A stretch of 64,000 bases of DNA from Nautilus pompilius (GCA_018389105.1 JACATO010000032.1:1-64000); one strand, 5' to 3'. Positions 13,246 to 28,746 are shown, counted from the first letter of the stretch. The notes: generated by a model from the letters alone, not told the origin. A program made the numbers and translations.

Positions 13246-15948
13246 TACTACTAGTACTACTTCAAAGTTTAATTTGGAAATTATATGGCTGCTGTTATAA
13301 TGTAATTTTTGCCACAACTGCACTAAAAAATAAAAATTTTAAATTCTGACTTCATCATTGGGTGGGTGGTAACTGTTTCTGAATTTAAAAAAAAGAATAA
13401 AACGAATATTTAGGATTGATAATTAATGAAAATGAATACGGCACCAGCCCATAGTTTTGATTTAGACACAAGTGAATTACAGTGTAACAGTCGGTTGTCG
13501 AGCCGAGAAAACTAAATGAGATTTTCAGATTGAGAAATAAAAGCTTAGTAAATAAAGACCGGCGGGAGACAGATGATCTGAATCGCGTGATGGTTAAAGA
13601 TTCTTGGAGTTTCAGAATAGAAGCTGCTTAAATTGAAGTAAAGATTCTGAGGTTGATAACTTGAAATGATTTCCGCTCTAGAGTTTACAACCGGCTCTTT
13701 ATCACAAGAAAAAAGAAATAGCGTTACTTAAGTTTGGCGTCATCACTATAATCGTCTGAATTGTTTGGTTTCTGAAAGATACGCTATCACTATCTTGTAC
13801 TTTATATGATTTCTTCTTCTCAAATAACTTTTTCTATTCTATTTTCATTGTTTCACCTTTCCAAATTCCTTTTTTCGGAAATAACTAAAAACTGTATTTA
13901 TTTAAATCTGTCTTGGGAAATCATTCTGTCTCCATCTATCAAGAATAAACTTTGATGCCTTTATTTTGTTAAACAATCTGTACTGAATTATTTGCCTGCT
14001 GTCGTTTAAAAAATCCATTAAAGTGATTTATTACAGCTTTAACTCTGAACCTTTGAATTTAAATCAGTAATACATAAAATCCTGAGCATTGCGGTTAATC
14101 TGTCTTTAGCATATTCTTCACATTCTAAATTAGTTAGGTTATTTTCTTAGAAATTACCTAGTAGGCTGTGGCTTAAGAACTTTTGACTTTTAACTTTAAA
14201 GGGAGGCATTGATTTTGCTTTATTTATTCAAATCAAGAAATATGAATTTATATAAAAATTTTAAAAATAAATCGTCAATTTTAAATCTTTAAACATCGTA
14301 ACCGTGAAAAACTCTACTTATGACGTCACTGTTGATCACAATACCAGTACCATCACATGTCACGTGCGTGATGTTCTTGCGGGATTTCATTGTAAAGACT
14401 TTAAAAAAGAAATTCCCATAAATGTCTTCCATGTCTAAATAAGACAGTTTAATGTAAAGATGGAGTTAAGGGGCTATTTATTGTCCATTATATGCCCTTA
14501 TTTAATAACGACTTACCCTTTAATGTAGATGCTTTTATCAGCACTCCTGCTTAATTACAAACATACCTCTTTTAACTACAACTGTTTGCAGATCTTTCAT
14601 TTATGTCAGAGCTAATTTGTTTAATATTTTCTAGGCGCATAGGAATATACCATTCTGGAGCCGACAGATACTTGAAGTAAGTGCCTTTTATTTGTGTTGA
14701 TCTCACCTCCAAAGACCTGCCGATTTGTTGCCAGCGTTCGTTCTTTGCAAGAACCTCGTTAATGCGGTGTTCATCATTGGCGTTTTTCAGTGTTGATGTG
14801 CTGCAGAAGACGGAGCACATAGACCACGGTGGCACATTGCTCTGGCACCTTGTGCTGGTTCTTCTGGCAACCTGGATCATTATCTACTTCTGCATGTTTC
14901 GAGGTGCCCTGTGGATTGCGAAGGTAAAAATAAAAAGAAACAAACAAAAAAACTCCGGCATTTTCTCCTTTTAAATTTCAACTATTTCAGTTGCTGATAA
15001 AATAAACGGGGGTCGTGATTAACGGAAAATTGCATGTTCGCAAACAATGAATGTTTGATTTATTTTGTAATTAAAATACAATGGCGTCATAATTACATAC
15101 TATAAAAGCAAGTAAGATTTATTTAAAGTAGGGGTCATAGGCACGTGATTTCAAGGGGTCACTACTGCGCGCGCGTCCTTTTCATCTTTCACGTCTGTAA
15201 TCGAGTTATTTCCCCCTGTTGTAACACAGAGCAAGACTAACGTTACCGTTCCAGCGACTAAAGAACTTACATTCAGTAACATTAAATAGCATCCTTGCAG
15301 TTAAAGGACTTAAATGTGATTTTTTTTTACTTTACAAGTAACGAGAATCTAATGATGCCACCACGAACTGGGCCAAAGTTTGAGTGTTTTTTTTTTCTTT
15401 TCCGTTTTGTTTTATTGCAGATATTTTACATCTTGACTCCATTGTCCTTGTTGCTGCTAACGATCGTTCTGGTTTATGGTTACGAGTGTGTTCCAACGTC
15501 AAAAAACGCTTTAAATTTGATGTTTCTAGAATTCAATCAGCAGAAAAATCAAAAGGAAATGGACAGCAGCGAAGCGATCAAAACTCACCTGGGGAACCCA
15601 AAGGTAAGTCAAGAGAAACAGCTGGTCGTCACATCTTCAGCTCTCGCCAAACGGCCGCTCTGGCTCCCTGCCTGGTTAAGGCGGACGTGTTGAAAATGAC
15701 ATTTGAACTTGACGATGAAGGCAGCAAATCAGCTCTGGCGGTCTTATTAAAAATTAACATATCAATAAAAACAAAACACTGGCTACTTATGTTTTTTCTC
15801 CGAGATACGGACTAGATCCTTTTTTGCGTAATGTTGCAACTGCATTAGTCAGGGTTTGAAACTGAGGCCGGTGCTGTTTTCCCAGGTGCACGCGGGCTAC
15901 AACTCTTACTTGACGTCATAAGAGCTTGGCTTCCACACTACATATGCA

Positions 15949-16002
<54 letters not shown>

Positions 16003-18979
16003 TAACTAACTAACTAAGGGAAGGATTACATCAAATATTTCTAAAATGACAGCATTCTGACTGACTGGAGCCAATTACCAAAACTATTTGTCGATGTTAT
16101 ATCAGGAATAGGGTAGGTTGATTTTATGCATTTATGTAGCTATTAAGTTTGGACTAGTCAAGATATTGAGCGCAGTATATTGATAACTGACAAAAAAATC
16201 AGATCTATAACTTTAACCATTTTTTGAGGAAACTTTATTAAAATATCGTCCAAAACCTGGACGAAAATGAAAGGTTTTTTTCAGAAGTTCCAATAGAAAA
16301 TAATGAGATTCTCATTAAGTGGTCAGATCTGGCAGGGGCAGCTCTGTTTCATTCTGCAATATCTCTTGAAGCTCCTGGTCAGAGAAGTCCTCCGTGAGAG
16401 CAGGTTCACAGATGCCACGTTGAGAAAGATTGGTGAGTTCTGACCAGTGATTAGCATTAGTATTGATTGCTGTGATCTTCTTTAGCTGCTTCTTGGATGG
16501 CTTACCACTTCTGATGGACAGAATTTTCCTGATAGCAGATTCTCTGACTTCCAAGTCATCAGACTTCATCATGTAACAGAGCAAGTTCTCAGGGAGCAAA
16601 GCAAAAGAATTTTACTTCAATTTTTTGAAAGCAACAGTCTGTATTTCTTCAGACTGCATCTTGATCCTCTGGATCATGTTGAATATATGCAGAGGCTGAT
16701 TGTGGAACTTACTGTCCCTTTTAATTTCAAACCAGCAGATTGCGTACACTTCCACAATATACTTGATCAGCTGATAAAATTTGTCTTGCAAAACTGAAGG
16801 GTAAGTGCCTATTGTCCACAGACACATTAATCGAATGGCCAGAGTCAACCATCTAGCATGGTTTAATGGTTCAATTTTCCAGGCAGCAAACCTTGGATTG
16901 ACTCCTCTGGAAATTCCACGCACAAACTCCAGTTAGAAGCCTCTGGTCACTACTGAGATCATCCAATATCTCCTCAGCAAACTCCATGTCATCCAGAGCA
17001 CCACTAATTTTGGTGAACTCAACTTGAGGCAAATCTTGGTAATCAGTTTCACACATCATTCCCAGTGGACCAGTGAAAGCAGTGGGACTTTTCGTACTGC
17101 CATCAAGGTGCTTGAAAACAGCTCTGAAAGGAAGTCCATTCTGATGGATTGCACAGCCAATGGTGTGCAGTTTACGACCAATTTTCTTTTCAAGAGATGT
17201 GACAAGCCCTCCATGCCAGCCAGTGTTTATACTTGTGTTGTCAAGTAGTACAGCTTTCAGAGTTTCAACACTGTTAAATTCCTCCAAAGCACTAGCAGTT
17301 TCTTCACCAAGACGAACACCAGTGTTTCTCCAGTACATGGAATAACCCTGCAAGTGAGATACGTTCCACTTTCAGTTCCTGGCTCCTTTGTGAAAGTCAG
17401 ATGGTGCTCCTGTCTCCTTCCTTTCTTCAGTTTAGTCTCACCATCTTCACGTTTGACTTCTTTATATATCAACTCCAATACACAGTAAATTTTCAAGACC
17501 TTCATTGTGTTTTTCATCACTTTTTACTTTTATTCGAGCCATTTCCCTGTCAATTTTTGATTTATCAACTATTATCTGTTTGACATCAAGCCCAGGCTTG
17601 AGCAGGTGCATAGCTTGTAGGTCAAGGAGAAAGGCATTGGCAAGACTTGCCCCAAGATTGGAAGAGACATCACCTCTCATGAGTTCCATGGCATATCTGG
17701 GGATTTAAAGAAAGCTGTAAGCTCCACTCGGGTGCACCATTGGCTTGAACTCCTCCTCTTCATCACCAGATGAATTCACTGATTCTGATGAACTGCATTC
17801 TAAATAAGCATCTTGTGAGGATGTGGAGGCAAATGTGGCTAACCCTGCCATTTGTTGCTTTTGAATCTGCCTCTGTAATCTGCTTCAGCTGCAGCCCTCT
17901 GGTCTCTCTTCACAGCAGCTGTGTCCACAGGGCTAAGTTATAAGGAGCCCTTGGGTCCTGTTTTTGCCCTTTGATCTCGCAAGTACTCCCTGTCTTCTAC
18001 TGGAACTTTTTTGCGGGGTGGACAAGTGCAGACTATGTGCTTTGTTTGACAATTTTCTACACTGCACTTTACAGCATTGTCAGCACAAGGACGTATAGGT
18101 AACTTGCAGGTACATGCAGAGATGTCAAAAACTCTATCCAGATTTTCTTATAGGTTTTGTTCTGTACTGTAGAAATTGATTTTCTATTTATTTTCTCTTT
18201 CTTACAAAGCAGTTTATCCACTGATTTTTATATACATATTCATCATACAAGCACAGCCGTGGGTTCACTGCCTGCCATATTTCGATTACTTCTTTGGCTA
18301 TCAATTTAGCAATATCATAGTCTTTCATTTTGATGGCTGTTCTGGAGGAAATAACTGTACTGGATAACTTGACGGGCAGCGGGAGGTTCTGTTTATCCAG
18401 GTGAAGGTTGCACTGAATTTTTTGCACTGTCACCTCATGTTACAGTAGACTTCCGTTTTCTACCCATTTTTTGGGAAAATGTGAATTGTCTTTAAATAAA
18501 CACAAACAATGCACTACAGCCTTCACTATTCTGCCTTGCATTGCCAAATAACCTGTAAAGAAAAGGAAAATATTAGATAATATTAGAAAATAACTTGATT
18601 TTGTGTACATTTTACGGGTTAAAATGATAAATAATTGGATGCAAATCCTCAAAAGGTGCAACCGTATTGACATACACCAGTTTGTACAATGTTTTCTGTA
18701 CCTCAATACCTTTCTATCTATACTTGTCCAAGATCCCACTTCCCAAACCAACCTACCCTTAGCAGGAATCATGTATCGGCTTCTCTGCATGTTCGAATCT
18801 CTTCCATCACATCCGGAGTTGTGGTGGTTTCCCAGGACGTACTGAAAGACATGCCTGATGCTCTGCTCGGTTGGTACTTCTTAAGTATCTATTCTTTAAT
18901 GCTCTGTATAAAAAATATACAAACGTTAAATTCTTCTCTCTCTTCTCTCTTCTCTCTCTTCTCTCTCTCTTCTCTCTCT

Positions 18980-19011
<32 letters not shown>

Positions 19012-19194
19012 ATCTCTCTCTCTCCATCTCTCTCTCTCTCCATCATTCTCTCTCTCTCTCCATTCTCTTCTTTCTCTCCATCTCCTCTCTCTAACGACGT
19101 CCATATCTCTTATCTCTATCTCTCTTTCATCTTCAGCATCTCTCTCTCCTATCTCTCTCTCCCTCTCTCTCTCTCTCTTCTCATCTCTCTTCTC

Positions 19195-19232
<38 letters not shown>

Positions 19233-19291
19233 ATCTCTCTCTCTCTCTCAATATCTCTCTCTCTTTCCTTCATCTCTCTCTCTCTATTCTC

Positions 19292-19337
<46 letters not shown>

Positions 19338-22128
19338 CTCTCCTCTCTCCCCCCCCCAGGATTTCGATACTCTAAATAAGGCATAATGCGCAGTTTTCAT
19401 TGTTTTTTTTTAAAAAAAATAAATCAGTGTAAAAATTCATTTATTTTTGTTTGTTTTGTGCTCAGGAAAACAGTTCTGTGTTGTTTTTATTTTAGACCTG
19501 GATGGAGGCTCTTGTGATGCATATGTACAGTCTGGGTCTGTGGTCCGGGGTTCTTCCCATGATAGGCACCCATCTCCCCAGCAAGAAAATCTTACTGAAT
19601 ACGTAGGTACCTTTCTTCTCTGCACGCTAACGAGAGCTGTGCTGGAGGGGCTGGGCCAGCTTAATGTGTGTGATTATCACCCCAAAGAGATCGAAAGCCG
19701 TAAGAAGTGGTCCAACAGACCAGGAATTCAGCATCGTAAACCCAGTCTAGAAGTTCGCCGTTTTCATCGACGGCCATTTTATTATAACCCCGTGAAGTTT
19801 TTACTTTCCCTTTAGTTTTTGGCTAAAATGGAATTTTTTGTTGTTGTTGTTGTTTTCCCCCCCCCCCCAAAAGCTTTTGTCCAGATTTAGACTATTTCCA
19901 ATGGCGGCGCCACGTCCTTTGGAGTGAAAAAAAAGGGGGCCACTTCTGTCATTAAAAACATTCGTGAGGCTGATTCACATAAAAACATAAACGTCTGATT
20001 CACGGCGAAATCCTAGAATTTTTATTTTCTGCCAGATGAAAAAAAAGAAAAAGTAAAACCGTATTTATTTAATCAAGTATTTTTTTTTACGAGACCGCAT
20101 AAGTCATGGACAAAGCAGAAAAGGCTGGGTTCGTATTGTTGGCCTGATGCCGATCTCACTTGAAAAAGTTGTTTGTTTGTTTTTAATTAAGAGTTGAAAA
20201 TTAATAAACTGCTGAATCGGGAAAAAATGAATTAAGAATTCATATTTATTTATATATTTTTAAAATTAGATTGAATTTTAAAAGCAAGCCCCAGCAAAGT
20301 GAATTAGTCATGTAAATACTTTTGTGAAAGTCTTCGATTAATGATCATATATGGGACTTCCCCTTTTGAAAACATCACTAGAAATGTCATTCTTCGGGGA
20401 CGTCCCCATCACCGTCGTTCGTAAAGCTCCCTTTCCCTTTCCTGCTCCGTGCCGACATCCCTTTGTACGCTTTATGTGACGGGAACTTTACAGAATACTA
20501 CAGAACTTCGTTAACAGCTTCTACTCCCGATTGGTTACAGATGCTAAATCGCTGCTGGTTGTTGGAGAAAGGAGTCGAGTAGTTTTCTAAACGCTGGACA
20601 TCTCCCGGCTCGCAAACAGATCTTTTTGAATGCTTTCAAACAGGTACATTTTAGTAATCCAAAGGGCGTCGTCCTTTCCGCCAGCATCCAGGGTTGATTT
20701 ATCTGGAAACGTATCTACTTCCTCATTCCGGAGGACCAGCCAGCCCACTGCGGGAACGAGGAATCAATACACACGAAAGACAACAGATGGTTCGGCGATG
20801 ATTGCATCCAAAGTACTCGCTCGAAGTCCTGGCCGCCGGTAATGTGCCGCCGTGTTCGTTACTTCCGGGCAGCGGTTCTCCGGGCTAAAGAACGAACGGA
20901 GCTTTTATTTTGCGCTCCAGCAGCGGATCTGAGGGCATTACCCGCCTCCATAATTATTCTATTTGCTCGCCTGAAGAAGATTCCTGGACTTGAATGGCAG
21001 CCAGATGTGGTTACCATAGCGATTAGGCTTCCTCTCTGAAGACTCGGGGGATCGGGTATCTGGGACGTCTCTCGAAGACAGACAGATGTATAGTACTGCG
21101 AAACGAGCGATGTCTCAGTGGTACTTCACAATGTGACACCCATTCGGCGATGTGCCTGACATGGAGACAGTTGCAGAAAATGACGTGATAAAAATTAAAT
21201 TTTAGTCCAGGTCAACGACATTCAAAGACTTTTACAATTCGAGATAAGATATATAGATTTTAATTTTTACATTTTAGGGAAACTTCAGTAGAATCGGTAG
21301 CTAAATTAGGAAAGAAAAAAACAACAACAACAACAAAAATCTATATGTATAGCATAAGAACCGTAAGGCTTTCCGGTAGAGAAGACCCCTTATGTAGTTG
21401 ATCAAAATAAACGTCACACGCTCAGGTGTTTTGTGTCAACAGGTGGGGAAAAAAACCACTCGTGACTCTTTCTGTTTTTTTTAAAACGTTTAACGATGAC
21501 AACTTACATGTTATATTTCTTTCTCGACATCCGAAATATTTAAATATTTTAATTGTTTAAATTGGTTTTCTCTGTCTTTTTGTTCGCAGGGCCTGGATGT
21601 TGTTACTGCTGACTTACGGTTTGTTGCCTCACCTGGTTTTAGGGCTGTCGCTCCTTACATCAACCCGCAAGATTTTGGCGGTTACCTGTCGGCGCTCGGC
21701 GGGATAAAACCAGGTAGGCTTTTAATTCTCCGTAATGCTTACTATTATTAGCTTCTCTACCAGCTAACATACAATCTTTAATGATAAGAAAACCGGTAAC
21801 ATTTTATTAGAAGACATTATCTTCGCCATTATTAATGTTTTACGAAATATGGTAACAATCAAACACAGGAGGTTATAGTCATATACGTATATGTAACAGG
21901 CTGTAAAGATGCCGCCCCGGAGGCTCAAATAAGTTAAACAGTCGGTAGATCCAAGTTGCACAATAGATTATCTTTACTTCATTTTTAATGAGTAACCTGA
22001 GAAACAGAATCTTTGATGTTGTATCAGTTGCTAATTAAAATTAGCGCCAAAGACAAAACGTAGCTCTGATGATGACATCAGGGAAGGATTTTCAGAAACG
22101 TAGGTTTATTTTTAGCTAAGCCCTTATT

Positions 22129-22186
<58 letters not shown>

Positions 22187-22280
22187 CAACAACACGGCAG
22201 GAAAGGGCTGTGAAATAAATAGATTGTTGAAAACACAGTTTTAAATACTGATATCATTATCATCATAGTAGTGGTAGCAA

Positions 22281-22335
<55 letters not shown>

Positions 22336-25300
22336 TAACTGAGAGGCATTAAAACAGGTGTAAATATAACAGTACAAAAATAATTCATTATCAATGTATT
22401 GTACTATTTCATTATGCACATTAAAATTTAGCAAAAACTGATACGCCATTGACAAGGGTAAATAGCATCTGCCAGGGCGCCATTATGGGAGTAAAGGGCA
22501 TTAAACACCGGAGAGGAGAACTTCTGCCACAAGCTTTAAGACTTATTTGCAGTCGTCGAAGCGTGGACCGGCACAGACGTCTCACTGCTGCTCCATCGCT
22601 TGCGTCAATTCAGAAACACTACAAGATGAATGCGGCTGCTTTTTGGCACTCGACGACCTAAGTCATCTCCCAGATGCTCATCGGGATTTAAGCGGAGGAC
22701 TCTGAACGGAAAATTCACTACCCAGATGTTGTGTTAATTCAAAGCAGTTCTGAGTAATTTTTAAAAAGTTAAGAATACTAGAGAGTGTTCCGCAAAGGCA
22801 CCAGGTACACTACCTCTTTTAGAAGATGCAGAGCCCACATTATCTAGAGGATATTGATGGCTTGGAGAAGTTCGAAGGGAATTCACTGGGAGAATTAATA
22901 AGTATTACGCTTAAGTTTGGCCAAAAAAAAGGGGGAGGAAATGATATGGGCGCCTTAGTTCGGTTTACAGAGTTTGTTTGTGAATAACAAAATTAGAATT
23001 TTTGAAATTTTCTTCTGGGGGTCGAATCCATCAGATCATATAGATTCTCGACACTAAGCACGTGCCACATTCACCTAGACGACATAAACGCAAGAAACGT
23101 TCTCGATCAGTTAGACATCGGGGAATAGTTTGTGTCTAAATTGTTATTTGGTCCGGTTATCTCGTATTGTAGTATCCGGGGTGGCGCAGCAGGTTGTAGA
23201 AGCTTTCGAAAGTAGGCTGAATTTGTACCCTTTTTGACAAATATAAGCGCGAACCGCAAACTTCAGGCTCTGTCCACGCACGTAAGTCGACAGTTTGGAA
23301 ACAGATCGTGAACTCCTGTCTTCTTCAGCAAAACACCGATTTTGACCCCAGACCATTTGGTTCCTCGATCTCTTTAAAAACCGGTGTTGCGTTTTTAATA
23401 ATGTCTTTCGTCAGCAGTAGTAGAAGTGATAGTAGTTTCTCTCTTTTATTGTGACTATTTCCACTGCAGGACTGCCCTTGCTCTTCGTGTCCGTAGCGAA
23501 CACCTTTGCGAGGTTCGATCTGTCCGCCTTCATCGCGTTCTGTCTGTATCTCAGCTTCTTCATCCTTGAACTCCAGCATCTGGTGAGTAGGAGCGATTCA
23601 CAACCAAGCCGCAACATCACGCGCTGCCATTCCACACGACCAGTCGGTTGGTACGGATCGATATTTCGATCAGTACGCGCTGCTGGTTCATTTCTCTTTT
23701 CCTACGGGAATAAGAAGAAGGACAACAACAAAGCGACCGACGTTAAAATAAATAAATGAGATTTATGGGATACAAGAGATTAAGTCACATAATCCGATCA
23801 CACACCTTTCTGAACACAGACAGATTTTAGATGTTAGCCGGACGGAACATCGATCGATTATAATTGTTGTACACCTTGTACCCAATTAACCAGTAATAAG
23901 GAAAAAACAAAATAACTTGTAATTCGGAAACTGTTTTCTTAATAGTGAAGTAAATTAGTGTTTCAAATAGATGACTACCGACTGAAACTCGTTTTCAGAT
24001 TATCCATATGTTGGCTGTCTTCGAATACTTCCTGTTGGCCATCCCCTCAACCGTACACAGATTTTTTCATCGACGTGAATACCTGGTTGCTACCATCTGC
24101 TTCTCTTCTTTCCTCCTCAGCCTTGGATACGCCTGCCAGGTAGGTCCGACCGCGACCTCGCCTCGCTGGACGCCGGATTCGCTTTAGAAGAAATTTACAA
24201 AAACTCAATTTCTCATGAAAATGTTCACTTAACTAAACATTGTCAATCGCTTAAGTGGGAAGTTTAAAATAACTGATTTCTATCAGATTTTTTTCTTTAA
24301 AATAAAGATTTTAGACTTTTTTTTTTCAATTTCTCTGTTTGTGGCGCTTAAAAAAGAAATATAATTGGATAATAAAATATCATCACACTTGGATAACATT
24401 TCGCAAAGGATTCTAGCTGTTGGCAGCATCATGTTACAAATGAAGCTGCGGTCAATCAGTGTTTGCTCTATTGTAGGCCATGTGTTGTTTTTCTTTAGAC
24501 AATTTAGTATGAAAAGGTTAAAATTGACATTTTAAAGCTTGTGTAAGCTTGTTAAAATATTGTTTTTATTTCATTACAGGCCGGGATCCACCTCTACTCG
24601 ATAGTGTTCAGTTATGTAGATCGACTTATCTTCATTCTCATTATCGTTACCATGGTTCCCTTTATCACAGCATACAGTAAGTGACTCTTTACTCTGTGAA
24701 CTTTGCCCCCAACCTCGCGCGAACAACAGACACGTGACTGATAATGGAGGGGGGGGGAGACGTCACATGGTTCTGCTGAAGTGAATAAAGGGAGATTTGA
24801 AAAAAAATTCAGGTTTTACTAAAATTCGAAATTTATTCTGCGAGGTAACCGAAATAATTTTGGTTACAAACGGGAAAACAGATTGATATAAAGTTTATAG
24901 ATGGTTCTTTTTGATGATAACCTGTTGACCGATCTTCCCATTAGTGAACGTGCTCAGGAAATCAAATCGATGTCCCAGGATTCACTAAATCGCTTATTTT
25001 TCAGAAATAAAACAACGACGACAAAATTGGTTTAGCTCTTTTGTCTGATCAGATTTTTCAATTAAAGAAAACACAGGAAGGTTTAAAAATCGGGTACGAT
25101 GCCAGGAAACTACGGATCATTAATGAATCGTAGTTATTTCCCACCATTCTCCATATCAAAGAGTTCAGTTAGGTGCTCTCGTTACTCGTTGGCTTCACCA
25201 GCCTGCCGTGAGTTTGCATTGTTTATGTAAAAACATCAGGCACAAATTAGGCTCTCGGGGATATCATGTGTTATAATCTTTAACCGAACTCGTGGAAGAG

Positions 25301-26857
25301 ACAATGTTGTGAGCAATGTAACGAACGCATTGCGATTAAAAAGTTTCCAGTCGACATTTGAGACGATCCAATTTCTAATACTGCTGATAATTTATTCTAT
25401 AAATGTATGCAGTTGTAATGTAATGTGCTACAGTTTCCAGATAATGAAATATCTATTAATTAAGATTGCAAAAAACGACGGATAAATTAATTAATTATAG
25501 TTCAATAAAAGCAGACAGGGTTATACGGGGTCTGTCGAAAAAGTATCCGACCATAGGCCTGTGGGGGAAAAAAATTACGTACTCATTGGGGTTCAATTGC
25601 TAATTCCCTTCGAAGTAGACCCCTTGTCCTCCACACACTTAGCCAGTGATCCTTCCACTGTTCGAAGCACGTCTGGAATGCTTCTTCCGGAATGGCTTTC
25701 AGCTCCGCCATCGCATTCTGCATAATGTCCTCTCGGCTCTCAAAGCGGGAGCCTTTCAGTGGCATCTTCATTTTTGGGAACAACCAGAAGTCAGAAGGAG
25801 CCCTGTCTGGAGAGTAGGGAGCCTGGAGAATGAGCGAAATGCCTTTCTTTGCCAAGAAACCTTGGATCAACTGCGACGAATGAGTCGAGGCGTTGTCATG
25901 ATGCAGCTGCCATTTTTGCGAGGCCCACAGATCCGGTCTCTTGCGCCAAACTGCATCACGAAGACGTCGGAGGACTTCCTGATAGTACTCCTTTGTAACT
26001 GTTTGTCCTTCTGGGGTGTATTCATGATGCACAATGCCTCGGTAGTCGAAGAAAACAGTCAGCATCACCTTGATTTTGCTCCGGATCTGACGTGCTTTTT
26101 TGGGCCTTGGCGACGTTGGGTGCTTCCACTGTGATGACTGAGCCTTGGTTTCTGGGTCGTACCCATACACCCACGTCTCATCTCCAGTTATTACGGTATT
26201 CTGGAACTCAGGATCCCTGTTGGCAGTATCCAGCAGGTCCTGCACAACCTCAAGATGAAGTAGTTGTTCCTGAGAAAGCAGCTTGGGCACAAATTTTGCT
26301 GCTACTCTGCACAAGCCCAAATCATCCTTTAAAATTGCATGTGCAGAATCTTTACTGATCCCAACCTCGTCACCAATTTCCCTCACCGTCAAATGACGAT
26401 CCTCCATTATCAAGGTCCGCACTTTCTCGATAACAATTGTATTGCGGCTTGTTGACGGCCTCCCGGAACACTGGTCACTCACTCTCCACTGATGTGCGGC
26501 CATCTTTGAACCTGTTGTACCATTCTTTAATTTGGGTAACACCCATGGCATTGTCACCAAAAGCCTGTTGAATTTTGCGAATTGTTTCCGCTTGGGTATC
26601 TCCAAGCTTTTGGCAAAACTTGATGCAAGATCATTGCTCCACACGTTCCGTCATCACGGGCGAAATTAAAATACGACGAGTAGAACAGCACCTCACACAC
26701 TGGCTGCCTGACAGTGACTGACGCATCCATCAAGCCTGCCAAAAACCACGCATGCGCATGAAGGCATGTGGCTCCACTATGCAACCTTTGCCTCCCTAAC
26801 GTCATGACTTTCCACGGGAAAAAATACTTTTTCGACAGACCTCGTATATCGGAACAA

Positions 26858-26919
<62 letters not shown>

Positions 26920-28708
26920 TTGGCGCAATCCGTAAGAAGGGAAGAACCCATAGAACATAAATGGAAAAAAACTTCGAGTTATGTACAAGGAAGTATTATT
27001 TGTTGCATGCCCACTCAAAACCATTATTACTTTTAACGTATCCGTTTTATACCATTTGCTTAAGAGTGTTCAATCTCAAAAGTGAGGATTAACAAAAATA
27101 AAAGTATGCAATATTATTAATTCTTTATTTTCAATAATATTTTCAATCTTTCAGTCAAGCAAGAGTTTCCGTACTTTCCTATCGAGCGTGCTTGTATGAC
27201 TTTGTGGTTTGGAGTTGCTTCCCTTAGTAGTGCCGTAAGTACATGGTTTTCTTAGATTTTCGGTAATTTGGGCCCCTTTTACATGATTTAAAAATGGCAA
27301 GAATTACATTTTCTTCCGAATTAACTATTATTTTGCGTTTTTAAGAAGTAAAACTGAAAGTAAAATTTGAAAAAATAAATAGAATAAAGTTCATTTATTT
27401 CTTTTGTTTACTTAACAATGACAAATGTAAAATCCAAGGGTTATGTCTCCTTTAAGAAAAGCAAATAATTGAATCTATAATTGAAAAAAATAGTTTTGCA
27501 TTAATTTATTTTTATTTAATTTCAATATAATTTCAGTAAGTTTGAACGTTCAGGATGCCAAAGCTCTCTCATCAATTTTGTGTTCGTCATAGTTGAACAA
27601 TCCGTTGATCACAAATCTGTCATTATTTTTTACTCTCACCTCAAAAAAGCTTAAAGATCCAAAATGTCGGTCTTCGTAATCAATATTATAATATTTAATA
27701 ATTAAAAATTCATAACTAGTAATTTCATTTTTGCAGCTGAGTCATGGATACTACATATCTATAGGCATAAATTCAGATTACTCATTACCACATGTAGCTC
27801 ATAGCCATGATATAAAATCGATATATTTGCCAGATGGATGGCTGATTGACTCAACAATGGCTTGATTTTAACCTGTGAACAGTCCTAGGATCGTACAGGA
27901 TCATATACTGAAAATATAGCTACGGCTAAAACAGTCATTAAACCTTTTACACTTTACTGATCTTTCTACTGTTGTCTGCTATTGCTTTAGGGCCTGCTGA
28001 CGTACTTCCTGTCCGTATACGTGTACCAGGTACCGATCACAGGATACGACCAGCGTTGGGCAGAACAACTAGGCTGGTGTATCGCTCTAGCACCACTCAT
28101 CCTCGGACTCGGACTAGGGATGTTTTTCGCCATTTTAATGGGTAAAGGATCCCTAAAAGAGGTATCTCTCTCTCTCCCTCTCTCTACTGAAGTCTCCTCC
28201 TCTCTCTCTCTCTCCACCCTCTCCCTCTCTCTACTAAAGTCTCTCTCTCTTCCTCTCTCTACTGAAGTCTCTCTCTCTCTTCCTCTCTCTACTGAAGTCT
28301 CTCTTCTCTCTTCCTCTCTCTACTGAAGTCTCTCTCTCTCTCCTCTCTCTACTGAAGTCTCTCTCTCTCTCTCCACTGAACTGAAAGTCTCTCTCTCTCT
28401 CTCCCTCTCTCTCCCACCTGAAGTCAGTCTCTTCTCCTCTCCTCTCCTACTGAAGAAGTCTCTCTCTCTTCCCTCTCTCTCCTCACGAAGTCTCTCTCTC
28501 TCTCTCTCTCTTCCTCCTCTAAGGACTAAAAAGGTCTCTCTCGCTCTCTCCATCTCTCTACTGAAGTCTCTCTCTCTCTTACTCTCTCTACTGAAGTCTC
28601 TCTCTCTCTCCCTCTCTCTACTGAAGTCTCTCTTCTCCCTCTCTCTACTGAAGTCTCTCTCTCTCTCCTTCTCTCTATTCTCTCTACTGAAGTCTCTCTC
28701 CTCTCTCT

Positions 28709-28746
<38 letters not shown>

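Noticed and set aside
18689-19375. 228-codon Ser/Leu-rich open frame
   Set aside because: It is a translation of the (CT)n microsatellite; such repeats are open in several frames by composition.
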